A stretch of 64,000 nt of DNA from Nocardioides alcanivorans. GTDB taxonomy: Bacteria > Actinomycetota > Actinomycetes > Propionibacteriales > Nocardioidaceae. Location: positions 124,001 through 188,000 of the forward strand of contig NZ_JAKGRW010000002.1 of the NCBI RefSeq assembly GCF_021555175.1. Reading direction: 5' to 3'. Below are positions 8,137-17,131 of the stretch, in pieces (the stretch's first letter is position 1; every line of letters starts with the position of its first letter). The translations under genes and the position numbers were made by a program. The notes under the pieces were generated by a model that was given only the letters and a program-made list of their open reading frames with translations, did not search any database and was not told the origin of the DNA.

Positions 8137-8156
8137 CTGTTTAGTGGGCTAAACAG
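8137..8156. promoter_or_regulatory. Operator-like palindrome between divergent defence genes
   Basis: CTGTTTAG and CTAAACAG form a perfect 8-bp inverted repeat around TGGG. It lies in the divergent promoter region 8052-8245. The first protein of the right-hand operon carries an N-terminal HTH and is the natural candidate to bind it. AT-rich compared with its surroundings. Confidence 0.6.
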
Positions 8157-8245
8157 TCGCAGACAGCCAGAAGGCTAGGACGACGGCTAGCGTTTCATCC
8201 ATCATCGGACCGACCGGTCGACCAGGAGAGAAGGGAGGAGGAACA

Positions 8246-10099
8246 GTGGAGTCGCTCGTCACGATGTCTGACATCGCCCGCATCGCAAGCGTCACCCGCC
8301 AGGCCGTCACCAACTGGCGCTCACGATCTGCAAGCATCCCGTTCCCTTCTCCGAGGTCGGTCGTGGCTGACGTCGAACACTTCGACCGCGACGAGGTGAT
8401 CGACTGGTTGGAGGAGACTGGTCGAGGACTCAACGCCAGCGCCCGGCTCGACGCGCCGGCTGTGGCTGTTCCCACTGGCCTCGACGTTGAGGACGCGGTG
8501 GTGCTGCTCGCGCTCCGAGCCAGCGTCGGGCAGGACCTCGCACCTCTGGGGGCCGACGAGCGCATCGCGTTGGCACGAGAGGTCGACCCCGACGACACGT
8601 TCCTTCTGGACGAAGTGATCCGGCTTTCGGCTGCCGACGATCTCGCCGCCTATGTCGACGGCCTGCACGAGGCGTCGTACGGCCCGTCGGACGCACTGGA
8701 TCGGCTGTACCTGACGCGCGCGGCTCAGGGTGGCCGCGGTCTGACGGCGGCCGCCGTCGCCCTCCTTCAGCAGCTTGCCGATGTGTGCCGCACCTTCCTC
8801 GGGCCCGACGGCGTTGCGGTCGAACTCCGCCTCGACCCGCAGGCCCGGTCGGTGGCCGCTGGATTCGAGTCGGCGAGTCCCGACAGCGAGCGCGCAGCGC
8901 TTCGGTTCCACGCGATCGACGGACGCCAGGTCGAGTCGATTCCCGGGCCGCTGGTCAGGGTGATTTCGTTGGCTGGCCTCGACGATCACGCGGCTCTCGA
9001 TGCGGCAGATGAGATCGCGGTCGATCTCGACACCGACCAGATAGCAGTTATCGTCGGTCCGGCGTCTGCACTGTGTGATCGGCTGCGCGGTGACTTGTAC
9101 AACGATCGGAAGTCGACCCTTCAGGCGGGGGCAGAGGACCACGGATGCGCTCTGGTCGCGGCCTTCAAGCTGCCCCGCGGTCTGTGGCGCGACGCTCACC
9201 GGCAGAACTTGGGTCTGTGGGTTCTTCGGGGCGCCTCTGCGGCAACGGCCGCAGTCGTCGGGGATCTTTCTGGCTCACTGGTCGATGGCCCCGAGCTGGC
9301 TGCCGATCTGCTCGGCGCGCTTGAGCAGACCGGTGCCCGGTCGTATCGATACGGCCGCGCGGTGCGGTACGCCGCGGTGTGGACCGGCGACACCGTCGTT
9401 CCGGTCGGTATCGGCGCGCAGCCCGCGACCGCGCTGGAAGCGTCGTCGGCGCACGAACGATTGGTCCGCTCCACGCTGGTTACTCGCGAGCCCATCCCGG
9501 GCTTCGATCTCCCTGACGCCCGACCCGGCACTACTGGGCCGAGCGCAACCCGCTCCCTCGGCGAGCTGGTTGATGCCGGGCTCATCGTCCGCCAGAGCGG
9601 CGCACGGATTTCGGACGATGATCTCGATCCCGCAGGCTCGGTTCGGGTCATCACCGCAGACGGCGGCGAGCCCCGGTGGATCGATCGCCTGGTCGAAGCT
9701 GCCCGCTATCGCTCCGCCGTTCACACCGAGCCGGGCGACGTCGTGTTCTCCCCCAATCCGCCGAAAGCCGTTGTTGATGAGACCGGTGGTGCGATCGTGG
9801 AGTCCCCGAGCCGGATCCTGCGTCCCGACTCGGCACGCGCTGGGATCGGGCCGCGAGCGCTCGCCGCCACGATCAATCGCCTGCGTGGCAACACCGAATG
9901 GAAGACCTGGCAGATCCCCGGGCTTCCGGCAGACCAGGTCGACCGTGTTGAGGCTGCGCTGGGCACAGTCGAAGAGCACCTCTCCGAGATCCGCAAGCGC
10001 GAGACGGCAGCCGCCGACCTCGTCACCAGTTTGATTCAGGGCGTCGCCGCAGGGTCAGTGACCCTCGACGAGCCCGACACCGAGAAGAAGGCAGGCTGA
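8246..10099 (+). CDS. HTH protein with degenerate N6-methyltransferase/HsdM-like body and HsdS-like tail
   Basis: A 617-residue protein; GTG start preceded by GGAGG. Residues about 5-60 form a MerR-like HTH (SDIARIASVTRQAVTNW, then FDRDEVIDWLEE). The middle follows the HsdM layout: LYNDRKSTLQAG..., ALVAAFKLPRGLW and NLGLWVLRG match the region after the catalytic motif in N6 methylases. The SAM motif (D-P-x-x-G-S-G) and N-P-P-F/Y are missing; FLGPDGVAVELRLDP and IVGPAS stand in their places. The last 70 residues (WQIPGLPADQVDRVEAALGT...) look like the conserved helix of HsdS subunits. It ends one base before hsdM. It is likely an inactive methylase recast as regulator or specificity partner. 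Confidence 0.72.
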   Translation: MESLVTMSDIARIASVTRQAVTNWRSRSASIPFPSPRSVVADVEHFDRDEVIDWLEETGRGLNASARLDAPAVAVPTGLDVEDAVVLLALRASVGQDLAPLGADERIALAREVDPDDTFLLDEVIRLSAADDLAAYVDGLHEASYGPSDALDRLYLTRAAQGGRGLTAAAVALLQQLADVCRTFLGPDGVAVELRLDPQARSVAAGFESASPDSERAALRFHAIDGRQVESIPGPLVRVISLAGLDDHAALDAADEIAVDLDTDQIAVIVGPASALCDRLRGDLYNDRKSTLQAGAEDHGCALVAAFKLPRGLWRDAHRQNLGLWVLRGASAATAAVVGDLSGSLVDGPELAADLLGALEQTGARSYRYGRAVRYAAVWTGDTVVPVGIGAQPATALEASSAHERLVRSTLVTREPIPGFDLPDARPGTTGPSATRSLGELVDAGLIVRQSGARISDDDLDPAGSVRVITADGGEPRWIDRLVEAARYRSAVHTEPGDVVFSPNPPKAVVDETGGAIVESPSRILRPDSARAGIGPRALAATINRLRGNTEWKTWQIPGLPADQVDRVEAALGTVEEHLSEIRKRETAAADLVTSLIQGVAAGSVTLDEPDTEKKAG

Positions 10100-10100
10100 C

Positions 10101-11720
10101 ATGCCCCCGCGTAAGAAGACCGACACCACGGCACCTTCCACGATGAAGGAGCTCAAGGACACCCTGTGGAAGGCCGCCGACAAGCTCCGTGGGTCGCTGT
10201 CGGCGAGCCAGTACAAGGACGTCATCCTCGGTCTCGTCTTCCTCAAGTACGTCTCTGACGCCTACGACGAGCGCCGCGAGGCCATCCGATCGGATCTGCT
10301 CGCCGAGGGCTATGACGACGAGCAGATCGGCGACCTGATCGACGACCCGGAGGAGTACCAGGGCTACGGTGTCTTCGTCGTTCCGGAGGAGGCCCGGTGG
10401 GCCTACCTGTCCGAGAACGCCAAGGGCAGGCCCGCCATCGGTGACGAACCCGCCAAGACGATCGGTGCGCTCATCGACACCGCCATGGACGCGGTGATGC
10501 AGGAGAACCCGACCCTCGTCGGCACCCTGCCGCGCATCTACAACCGTGACAACATCGACCAGCGCCGTCTTGGCGAGCTTGTCGACCTGTTCAACAACGC
10601 ACGGTTCAGTCGCCAGGGCGAGCATCGCGCCCGCGATTTGATGGGCGAGGTGTACGAGTACTTCCTCGGTGCATTCGCCCGCGCCGAGGGCAAGCGGGGT
10701 GGGGAGTTCTTCACGCCGCCCTCGGTCGTCAAGGTCATCGTCGAGCTCCTGGAGCCGAACCACGGCCGTGTCTACGACCCGTGCTGTGGGTCGGGCGGCA
10801 TGTTCGTCCAGACCGAGAAGTTCATCCACGAGCACGAGGGCGACCCCAAGGACATCGCGGTGTTCGGCCAGGAGGGCAACGAGGAGACCTGGCGTCTCGC
10901 CAAGATGAACCTCGCCATCCACGGCATCGAGAACAAGGGCCTCGGCGCCCGCTGGGGCGACACCTTCGCGCGCGACCAGCACGCCGACCTTCAGATGGAC
11001 TTCGTGATGGCCAACCCGCCCTTCAACATCAAGGATTGGGCACGCAACGTCGAGGACGCGCGGTGGAAGTACGGCGTCCCGCCGGCCAACAACGCCAACT
11101 ACGCCTGGATCCAGCACATCCTGTCCAAGCTCGCGCCGGGCGGTAGGGCCGGCGTCGTCATGGCGAACGGGTCGATGTCGTCCAACTCCAACGGCGAGGG
11201 CGACATCCGAGCTCAGATCGTCGAGGCCGATCTCGTCTCCTGCATGATCGCCCTGCCGACCCAGCTCTTCCGCAGCACCGGCATCCCGGTCTGTCTCTGG
11301 TTCTTCGCCAAGGACAAGACGAAGGGCAAGCAGGGCTCCATCGACCGCTCCGGTCAGGTGCTCTTCATCGACGCCCGCGAGTTCGGCTACATGGTCGATC
11401 GTGCTGAGCGCGACCTCGACGACGAGAACGACATCAAGAAGATCGCCGACACGTTCCACGCCTGGCGCGGGACGAAGTCAGCGACGGCCGAGTACGCCGA
11501 CGTGCCGGGCTTCTGCAAGTCGGTCACATTGGCCGAGATCAAGGAAGCCGATTACGCATTGACTCCCGGCCGGTACGTCGGCGCTGCTGAGGCAGAAGCC
11601 GATGGCGAGGAGATCGACTCCAAGATCGAACGGCTCACGAAGGAACTGCTTGAGGCCTTCGACGCGACCGAGCATGCGGCCGCAGCTGTGCGCAAGCAGT
11701 TGGAGCGGGTCGATGTCTGA
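10101..11720 (+). CDS. hsdM: Type I restriction-modification system methyltransferase subunit
   Basis: A 539-residue N6-adenine methylase that protects host sites and forms the complex with HsdS and HsdR. The HsdM_N helical domain (about 14-170) is followed by the N6_Mtase domain, with FFTPPSVV, SAM-binding DPCCGSGG (226-233) and catalytic NPPF (305-308). The C-terminal ALPTQLFRSTGIPVCLWFFA segment is typical. It starts one base after the preceding stop and overlaps hsdS by 8 bp, so all are on one transcript. Confidence 0.95.
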   Translation: MPPRKKTDTTAPSTMKELKDTLWKAADKLRGSLSASQYKDVILGLVFLKYVSDAYDERREAIRSDLLAEGYDDEQIGDLIDDPEEYQGYGVFVVPEEARWAYLSENAKGRPAIGDEPAKTIGALIDTAMDAVMQENPTLVGTLPRIYNRDNIDQRRLGELVDLFNNARFSRQGEHRARDLMGEVYEYFLGAFARAEGKRGGEFFTPPSVVKVIVELLEPNHGRVYDPCCGSGGMFVQTEKFIHEHEGDPKDIAVFGQEGNEETWRLAKMNLAIHGIENKGLGARWGDTFARDQHADLQMDFVMANPPFNIKDWARNVEDARWKYGVPPANNANYAWIQHILSKLAPGGRAGVVMANGSMSSNSNGEGDIRAQIVEADLVSCMIALPTQLFRSTGIPVCLWFFAKDKTKGKQGSIDRSGQVLFIDAREFGYMVDRAERDLDDENDIKKIADTFHAWRGTKSATAEYADVPGFCKSVTLAEIKEADYALTPGRYVGAAEAEADGEEIDSKIERLTKELLEAFDATEHAAAAVRKQLERVDV

Positions 11721-12936
11721 GTGGACCACTCTCACACTTGCTGAGATCTGCGCGGCCTCGGGCGGGGGCATTCAGACGGGGCCGTTCGGGTCCCAGCTGC
11801 ACGCGAGCGACTACGTAGCTGAGGGGACACCGAGTGTGATGCCGCAAAACATCGGCGACAATCGCATCTCGACGGAGAGCATCGCTCGGATCAACGACGC
11901 TGATCTTGCGCGACTGGCCAAGTACACGCTCCAGGCTGGCGACATCGTCTACTCGCGACGAGGTGACGTTGAGCGCCGAGCGCTTGTCCGGGAAGAGAAC
12001 GCCGGATGGTTGTGCGGAACCGGATGCCTTCGCGTTCGGATCCAGGACCAGAGCGTCCATGACTCCCGTTTTATCTCGTTCGCGCTCGGCCTCGCCGAGT
12101 CGCGCGAGTGGATCGTTCGTCACGCAGTTGGGGCCACGATGCTGAACCTGAACACGGGGATCCTCGGTGGCGTCCCGCTCAGAGTTCCCGGGGTGAGCCA
12201 GCAGCAGGCGATCGCGGAGGTGCTCAGTGCGCTCGACGACAAGATCGCCGCGAACAAGGAGACCACCGAGCTTCTGCTCGGGTTGGCAGATGCGCAGTTC
12301 GTGAAGGCAGTGGCGGGTTCCAGTCCTGGTCCGTTGACGTTCGGAGAAGTGGCGGACATCGGAGGTGGAGGTACCCCTCGGACGACCGTGGACGAGTACT
12401 GGGGCGGTGCCGTCCAGTGGGCGACGCCGACGGACGTCACGGCCCTCGGCGCGCCTTACCTCGCAGGGACGTCGCGGACCATCACGGATGAAGGCTTGGC
12501 AGCCTGTTCGTCAGCGCTCTATCCGGTTGGGTCGATCCTGATGACGTCTCGGGCGACGATCGGCGCGTTCGCGGTGGCGAAGATTCCGACTGCAGTCAAC
12601 CAAGGCTTCATCGTCGTCAATGCAAAGAACCCTGCGCACCAGTGGTGGCTGTTCCACGAGATGAAGAGCCGTGTGCCCGAGTTCCTGAGCTTTGCAAACG
12701 GAGCAACGTTTCTTGAGCTTCCGCGGGGCCGTTTCAAGGGGGTGAACGTGCGACTCGCCAGCGGGGACGCAATGGCCGAATTCGGCAGCGTCGTTGGCCC
12801 GTTGCACGAAGCGGCGGCCGCCGTCGTGGCGGAATCGGAGACCCTCGCGCGCACACGCGACGCACTGCTGCCGCTGTTGATGTCAGGGAAGGTTCGCGTC
12901 CAGGACGCGGGGAAGACCGTGGAAGGGGTGCTTTGA
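11713..12936 (+). CDS. hsdS: Type I restriction-modification specificity subunit
   Basis: A 407-residue protein that sets the bipartite target sequence. Two half-repeats are visible, each a target-recognition domain plus a conserved helix: TRD1 (about 1-160) ends with VPGVSQQQAIAEVLSALDDK, and TRD2 (about 215-370) ends with a matching coiled helix, SETLARTRDALLPLLMSGKV. The start at 11713 is the only ATG near the domain edge; it overlaps the hsdM stop by 8 bp. The frame is open upstream only as a shadow of hsdM. Confidence 0.92.
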   Translation: MSEWTTLTLAEICAASGGGIQTGPFGSQLHASDYVAEGTPSVMPQNIGDNRISTESIARINDADLARLAKYTLQAGDIVYSRRGDVERRALVREENAGWLCGTGCLRVRIQDQSVHDSRFISFALGLAESREWIVRHAVGATMLNLNTGILGGVPLRVPGVSQQQAIAEVLSALDDKIAANKETTELLLGLADAQFVKAVAGSSPGPLTFGEVADIGGGGTPRTTVDEYWGGAVQWATPTDVTALGAPYLAGTSRTITDEGLAACSSALYPVGSILMTSRATIGAFAVAKIPTAVNQGFIVVNAKNPAHQWWLFHEMKSRVPEFLSFANGATFLELPRGRFKGVNVRLASGDAMAEFGSVVGPLHEAAAAVVAESETLARTRDALLPLLMSGKVRVQDAGKTVEGVL

Positions 12937-15900
12937 TGGTCAGCGAAGCTGAGTGGGAAGAGCAGATGGTCGACGAGCTCTCCTTCCACGGGTGGCTCCC
13001 GCGGCAGGGCAAGGACGTCGCGCCCGGCACGGAGGGTGGCCGCGAGTCGTGGGACGACATCGTCTTGCCGGGCCGAGCGCTGACGGCGCTGCGCAAGCTG
13101 AACCCGACGGTGCCGGGCGAGTACCTGATCCAGGCACTCGCTGAGATCCGGGCACCGAAGTCGCAGGACCCGCTGGCTGAGAACTTCCGCCTTCACCAGA
13201 TCCTCGTGGACGGCTACCGCGGGATTGCCTACGTCGATTCCGATGGCGTCGAGCAGAACCCGACCATCCGGTTCGTCAGCCACAACGTCGACGACAACGA
13301 GTTCCTCACGGTCAACCAGGTCACCATCCGATCCGTCGACGTTGTACGTCGCTTCGACATCGTGCTCTACGTGAACGGCCTGCCGGTCGTCATCGCAGAA
13401 CTCAAGCGTGCGGGCGCTGAGGCGGCAGACATCGCCTCGGCTCACGCCCAGTTGGCGACCTACCTCCGCGAGTTCCCCATGGCGTTCCGCTTCGTCGTGC
13501 TCACGGTCATCTCCGACGGAATCCACGCCCGGTACGGCACGCCGTTCACGCCGCTGAACCACTACTCCCCGTGGAACGTCGACGACGACGGGAAGCCGCT
13601 CGGACGCCTCGACCCCGCCGACCTTGTCGAGCCCGGCGTTAACCCCGACGATGTCTGGCTGCCCGTAACGGTCGAGATGTTTGACCTGGTTCCCGGGATC
13701 TTCAACCAGGAGCGCTTCCTCCAACTCCAGCGAGACTTCGTCGCCTTCGACGAGGGGGCCGATGGCTACGCCAAGCGGATCGCGAAGCCGCACCAGTACT
13801 TCGCAGTGACCAAGGCCGTCGGCTCGACGGTCGACGCCCTTGAGTCGAACGGCAAGGCCGGCGTCGTGTGGCACACCCAGGGTTCGGGCAAGTCGATGGA
13901 GATGGAGCTCTACGCCCACGCTGTCTCTCGCCAGCCGAAGCTGAAGAACCCGACCCTCGTAGTCGTTACCGACCGCACCGAGCTCGACAGCCAGCTGTTC
14001 GAGGCGTTCAACCGCTCGCAGCTTCTGGCTGAGAACCCGATCAATGTGACGACCCGCAAGCAGTTGCGCGAGGAGCTGATCAACCGAGTCACCGGCGGGA
14101 TCTACTTCACGACTCTGCAGAAGTTCGGTCTCACCGGCAAGGAGCGCGAGGCCGGCCTTGACCATCCGTTGCTCACCGATCGCCGCAACATCATCGTGAT
14201 CGTCGACGAGGCCCACCGCAGCCACTACGACGACCTCGACGGCTTCGCCCGTCACATCCGTGATGCGCTCCCCAACGCCGCCTTCATCGCCTTCACCGGC
14301 ACGCCCCTCTCGACCGCGGAGCGGGACACGCAAGAGGTGTTCGGGCGAGTCATCGACACCTACGACCTCACCCGCGCCGTGGCAGACGGTGCGACCGTGC
14401 CGGTCTACTTCGAGCCCCGCCTCGTCGCAGTGAAGCTCGCGGGCGAGGTGACCGAGGACGAGCTCGACGCGGCAGCGGACGAGGCGGTCACCGGCCTCGA
14501 TGAGGTCGAGCGCGAGAGGGTCGAGAAGTCCGTGGCGGTCATCAACGCGATGTACGGCGCCCCCGCGCGGCTGGAGGCGCTGGCAAAGGACATCGTCGAC
14601 CACTGGGACAAGCGCTCAGCCGCGATGGTGTCGTTCATCGAGTCGCCCGGCAAGGCGTTCATCGTCGGCGCAACGCGTGAGATTTGCGCGAACCTCTACG
14701 AGGAGATCATCAAGCTTCGGCCTGAATGGCACGACGACGCGGTCGACAAGGGCGTCGTCAAGGTCGTCTATTCAGGCTCCGCGTCTGACAGGGGCGTCGT
14801 CGCCAAGCACGTCCGCCGCGAGGCCTTGAACAAGGTCATCCAGAAGCGGCTCAAGGACGCTGAGGACCCGCTTCAGATCGTCATCGTCAAGGACATGATG
14901 CTCACGGGCTTCGACGCGCCGCCGCTTCACACGCTCTACCTCGACCGCCCGCTCAAGGGTGCTCTCCTGATGCAGACGTTGGCGCGGGTCAACCGCACCT
15001 TCCGTGGCAAGCCCGATGGCCTGCTGGTGGCGTACGCGCCGCTGGTCGAGAACCTGAGCAAGGCGCTGGCCGAATACACCGAGACCGACCAGGCGAAGAA
15101 GCCAGTTGGGCGCAACATCGACGAGGCCGCCGTTCTCGCACGCCAACTGATCGCCTCTTTGGACGAGGTGTGCGCTGGATACCCGTGGCGTCAGCAGCTC
15201 CAAGGCGATGCACGCAGCTGGATCAAGGCCGCTGTCGGACTGACCAACTACCTCCGCTCGCCTGCGACGCCCGGCAACCAGCCGGGCGAGGGCGAGACAG
15301 CGCTGGTCGATCGGTTCCGGAAGTTCGCGAACCAGCTGGCTCGAGCGTGGGCGTTGGCTGCTGGTTCGCAGACCCTCGAAGACCTGCGCCCGACGGCGAA
15401 GTTCTACGAGGAGGTGCGCGTCTGGGTGGGCAAGTTCGATGCCCAGGAGCGGCAGGCACAGGGCCGGCCGGTCCCCGAAGAGATCCAGCGCCTGCTGTCG
15501 AGCCTCGTCGCGACCTCGACCGAGACCGGCGACGTCATCGACATCTATGAGGCAGCTGGCATGCCCAAGCCGTCGCTGTCGCAGCTCGGCCCGGAGTTCG
15601 TCGCCAAGACCCTGCAGGCCGAGAACCCGCACCTTGCGATCGAGGCGCTGCGTGACCTGCTGACCGAGGAGAGCACGAAGGCAACGAGTCGCAACCTCGT
15701 GCGCCACCGCGCGTTCTCCGAGAAGCTCCGCGAGTTGATGAACAAGTACACCAACCAGCAACTGACCTCCGCCGAGGTCATCGCCGAGCTGATCGAGTTG
15801 GCGAAGGAGGTCGCGGCCGAGGGCAACCGCGGCGCGCACTTCACGCCGCCCCTCAACTCCGACGAGTTGGCGTTCTACGACGCTGTGTCGTCCAACGAGT

Positions 15901-16154
15901 CCGCCGTCGAACTCCAGGGCGAGGACATCCTGGCCGAGATCGCGCGGGAACTCGTCGGCGTGATGCGCCGCGACATCAAGACGGACTGGACCGTGCGCGA
16001 TGACGTACGCGCCAAGCTCCGCTCGTCGATCAAGCGGCTGCTTGTGAAGTACAAGTACCCGCCGGACAAGCAGCCCGAGGCCATCCGGCTCGTCATCGAG
16101 CAGATGGAGAGCATGGCACCAAGTTTCGTGTCTGGTCGGGCTGGGCAGTCCTGA
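12936..16154 (+). CDS. hsdR: Type I restriction-modification endonuclease/translocase subunit
   Basis: A 1072-residue ATP-driven translocase that cleaves unmodified DNA. The N-terminal PD-(D/E)XK nuclease has D141 and E155-x-K157 (FDIVLYVNGLPVVIAELKR). The SF2 motor follows, with Walker A HTQGSGKS (313-320), DEAH (424-427) and FTGTPL, then helicase motifs to about 700 and the C-terminal HsdR helical region (MRRDIKTDWTVRDDVRAKLR), which binds the methylase core. The ATG at 12936 shares its A with the hsdS TGA stop. All catalytic motifs look intact. Confidence 0.95.
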   Translation: MVSEAEWEEQMVDELSFHGWLPRQGKDVAPGTEGGRESWDDIVLPGRALTALRKLNPTVPGEYLIQALAEIRAPKSQDPLAENFRLHQILVDGYRGIAYVDSDGVEQNPTIRFVSHNVDDNEFLTVNQVTIRSVDVVRRFDIVLYVNGLPVVIAELKRAGAEAADIASAHAQLATYLREFPMAFRFVVLTVISDGIHARYGTPFTPLNHYSPWNVDDDGKPLGRLDPADLVEPGVNPDDVWLPVTVEMFDLVPGIFNQERFLQLQRDFVAFDEGADGYAKRIAKPHQYFAVTKAVGSTVDALESNGKAGVVWHTQGSGKSMEMELYAHAVSRQPKLKNPTLVVVTDRTELDSQLFEAFNRSQLLAENPINVTTRKQLREELINRVTGGIYFTTLQKFGLTGKEREAGLDHPLLTDRRNIIVIVDEAHRSHYDDLDGFARHIRDALPNAAFIAFTGTPLSTAERDTQEVFGRVIDTYDLTRAVADGATVPVYFEPRLVAVKLAGEVTEDELDAAADEAVTGLDEVERERVEKSVAVINAMYGAPARLEALAKDIVDHWDKRSAAMVSFIESPGKAFIVGATREICANLYEEIIKLRPEWHDDAVDKGVVKVVYSGSASDRGVVAKHVRREALNKVIQKRLKDAEDPLQIVIVKDMMLTGFDAPPLHTLYLDRPLKGALLMQTLARVNRTFRGKPDGLLVAYAPLVENLSKALAEYTETDQAKKPVGRNIDEAAVLARQLIASLDEVCAGYPWRQQLQGDARSWIKAAVGLTNYLRSPATPGNQPGEGETALVDRFRKFANQLARAWALAAGSQTLEDLRPTAKFYEEVRVWVGKFDAQERQAQGRPVPEEIQRLLSSLVATSTETGDVIDIYEAAGMPKPSLSQLGPEFVAKTLQAENPHLAIEALRDLLTEESTKATSRNLVRHRAFSEKLRELMNKYTNQQLTSAEVIAELIELAKEVAAEGNRGAHFTPPLNSDELAFYDAVSSNESAVELQGEDILAEIARELVGVMRRDIKTDWTVRDDVRAKLRSSIKRLLVKYKYPPDKQPEAIRLVIEQMESMAPSFVSGRAGQS

Positions 16155-17131
16155 TGTCAACTGACCCGGTTCCCGTCATCGAGGATGCGCCCGTCTTTCG
16201 GGTGCTCTCCTTGGACGGCGGCGGCATCAAGGGAACCTTCTCGGCCTCGGTCCTTGCCGATTTTGAGGAAACCCTAGGTGAGCCGCTGGTCGAATACTTC
16301 GACCTCATCGCAGGAACTTCGACCGGCGGCATCATCGCCCTGGGTCTGGGACTTGGGCTCACCGCGAAGGACATCCTCAACTTCTACGAGTCTCACGGCC
16401 CGGCCATCTTTGCCCGGGCGAAGGGGGCCTTCGGTGGGCTACTCGGCGCAAAGTACGGCGCTGAACCCCTTCGCGAAGCGCTCGTGGATGTATTCGGGGA
16501 TCGGCTACTCGGCGAGGCGAAGACCCGACTCGTCGTACCCGCAACGAATCTCGACACCGGTGATGTCCACGTCTTCAAGACAGCGCATCACGCGCGGTTC
16601 GAGCGCGACCACCAGGCCAAGGTTGTGGACGTCGCGATGGCGACCGCAGCAGCCCCGACCTACTTCCGTACTCATCGGCTTCCGGCGGGCACGCCGCTCA
16701 TCGATGGCGGCCTCTGGGCGAACAACCCGATGGGCGCAGTAGCCGTTGAGGCGCTCGGCGTTCTCGACTGGCCGAAGGGCTCCGTCAGGCTGCTGAGCAT
16801 CAGTTGCACCGAGTCTGCGCCGACCATGCGTGACCGCAGCCGGGGTGGGCTCGGCATCGGACGCTGGCTGCCAAACTTGGTCGGCACATTCATGAGCGCC
16901 CAGTCGTCCGCCTCGATCGGGACCGCCACGCTTCTGCTTGGCCACGACAACGTCCACCGCATCTCCAAGACTGTCGGCGGCGACCGATACAAGTTGGATG
17001 GCATCAAGGAGATCGGATCGCTGCGGGGACTCGGCTCGACCGTGGCGCGCGATGAGTTCCCGAAGGTGAAGCAGATGTTTCTGATCGACAAGGCGCGGCC
17101 CTTCGTGCCGCTGCACCAGGGTGCCCGATGA
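16154..17131 (+). CDS. capV: Patatin-like phospholipase, CBASS effector (CapV-like)
   Basis: A 325-residue patatin-fold lipase. It has the oxyanion loop DGGGIKG (21-27), nucleophile elbow GTSTG (S56) and catalytic aspartate in DGG (D184). In CBASS, CapV lipases are switched on by the cyclic nucleotide made by the adjacent cyclase and degrade the inner membrane of infected cells; here that role is inferred from the partner gene. The start overlaps the hsdR stop by 1 base and the end overlaps the cyclase start as ATGA, so restriction and CBASS genes are translationally coupled. Confidence 0.88.
   Translation: MSTDPVPVIEDAPVFRVLSLDGGGIKGTFSASVLADFEETLGEPLVEYFDLIAGTSTGGIIALGLGLGLTAKDILNFYESHGPAIFARAKGAFGGLLGAKYGAEPLREALVDVFGDRLLGEAKTRLVVPATNLDTGDVHVFKTAHHARFERDHQAKVVDVAMATAAAPTYFRTHRLPAGTPLIDGGLWANNPMGAVAVEALGVLDWPKGSVRLLSISCTESAPTMRDRSRGGLGIGRWLPNLVGTFMSAQSSASIGTATLLLGHDNVHRISKTVGGDRYKLDGIKEIGSLRGLGSTVARDEFPKVKQMFLIDKARPFVPLHQGAR

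Noticed and set aside
12519-14603. A 694-codon minus-strand open frame across hsdS and hsdR
   Set aside because: Shadow of the restriction genes; composition is low-complexity Val/Asp/Arg with no family signature.
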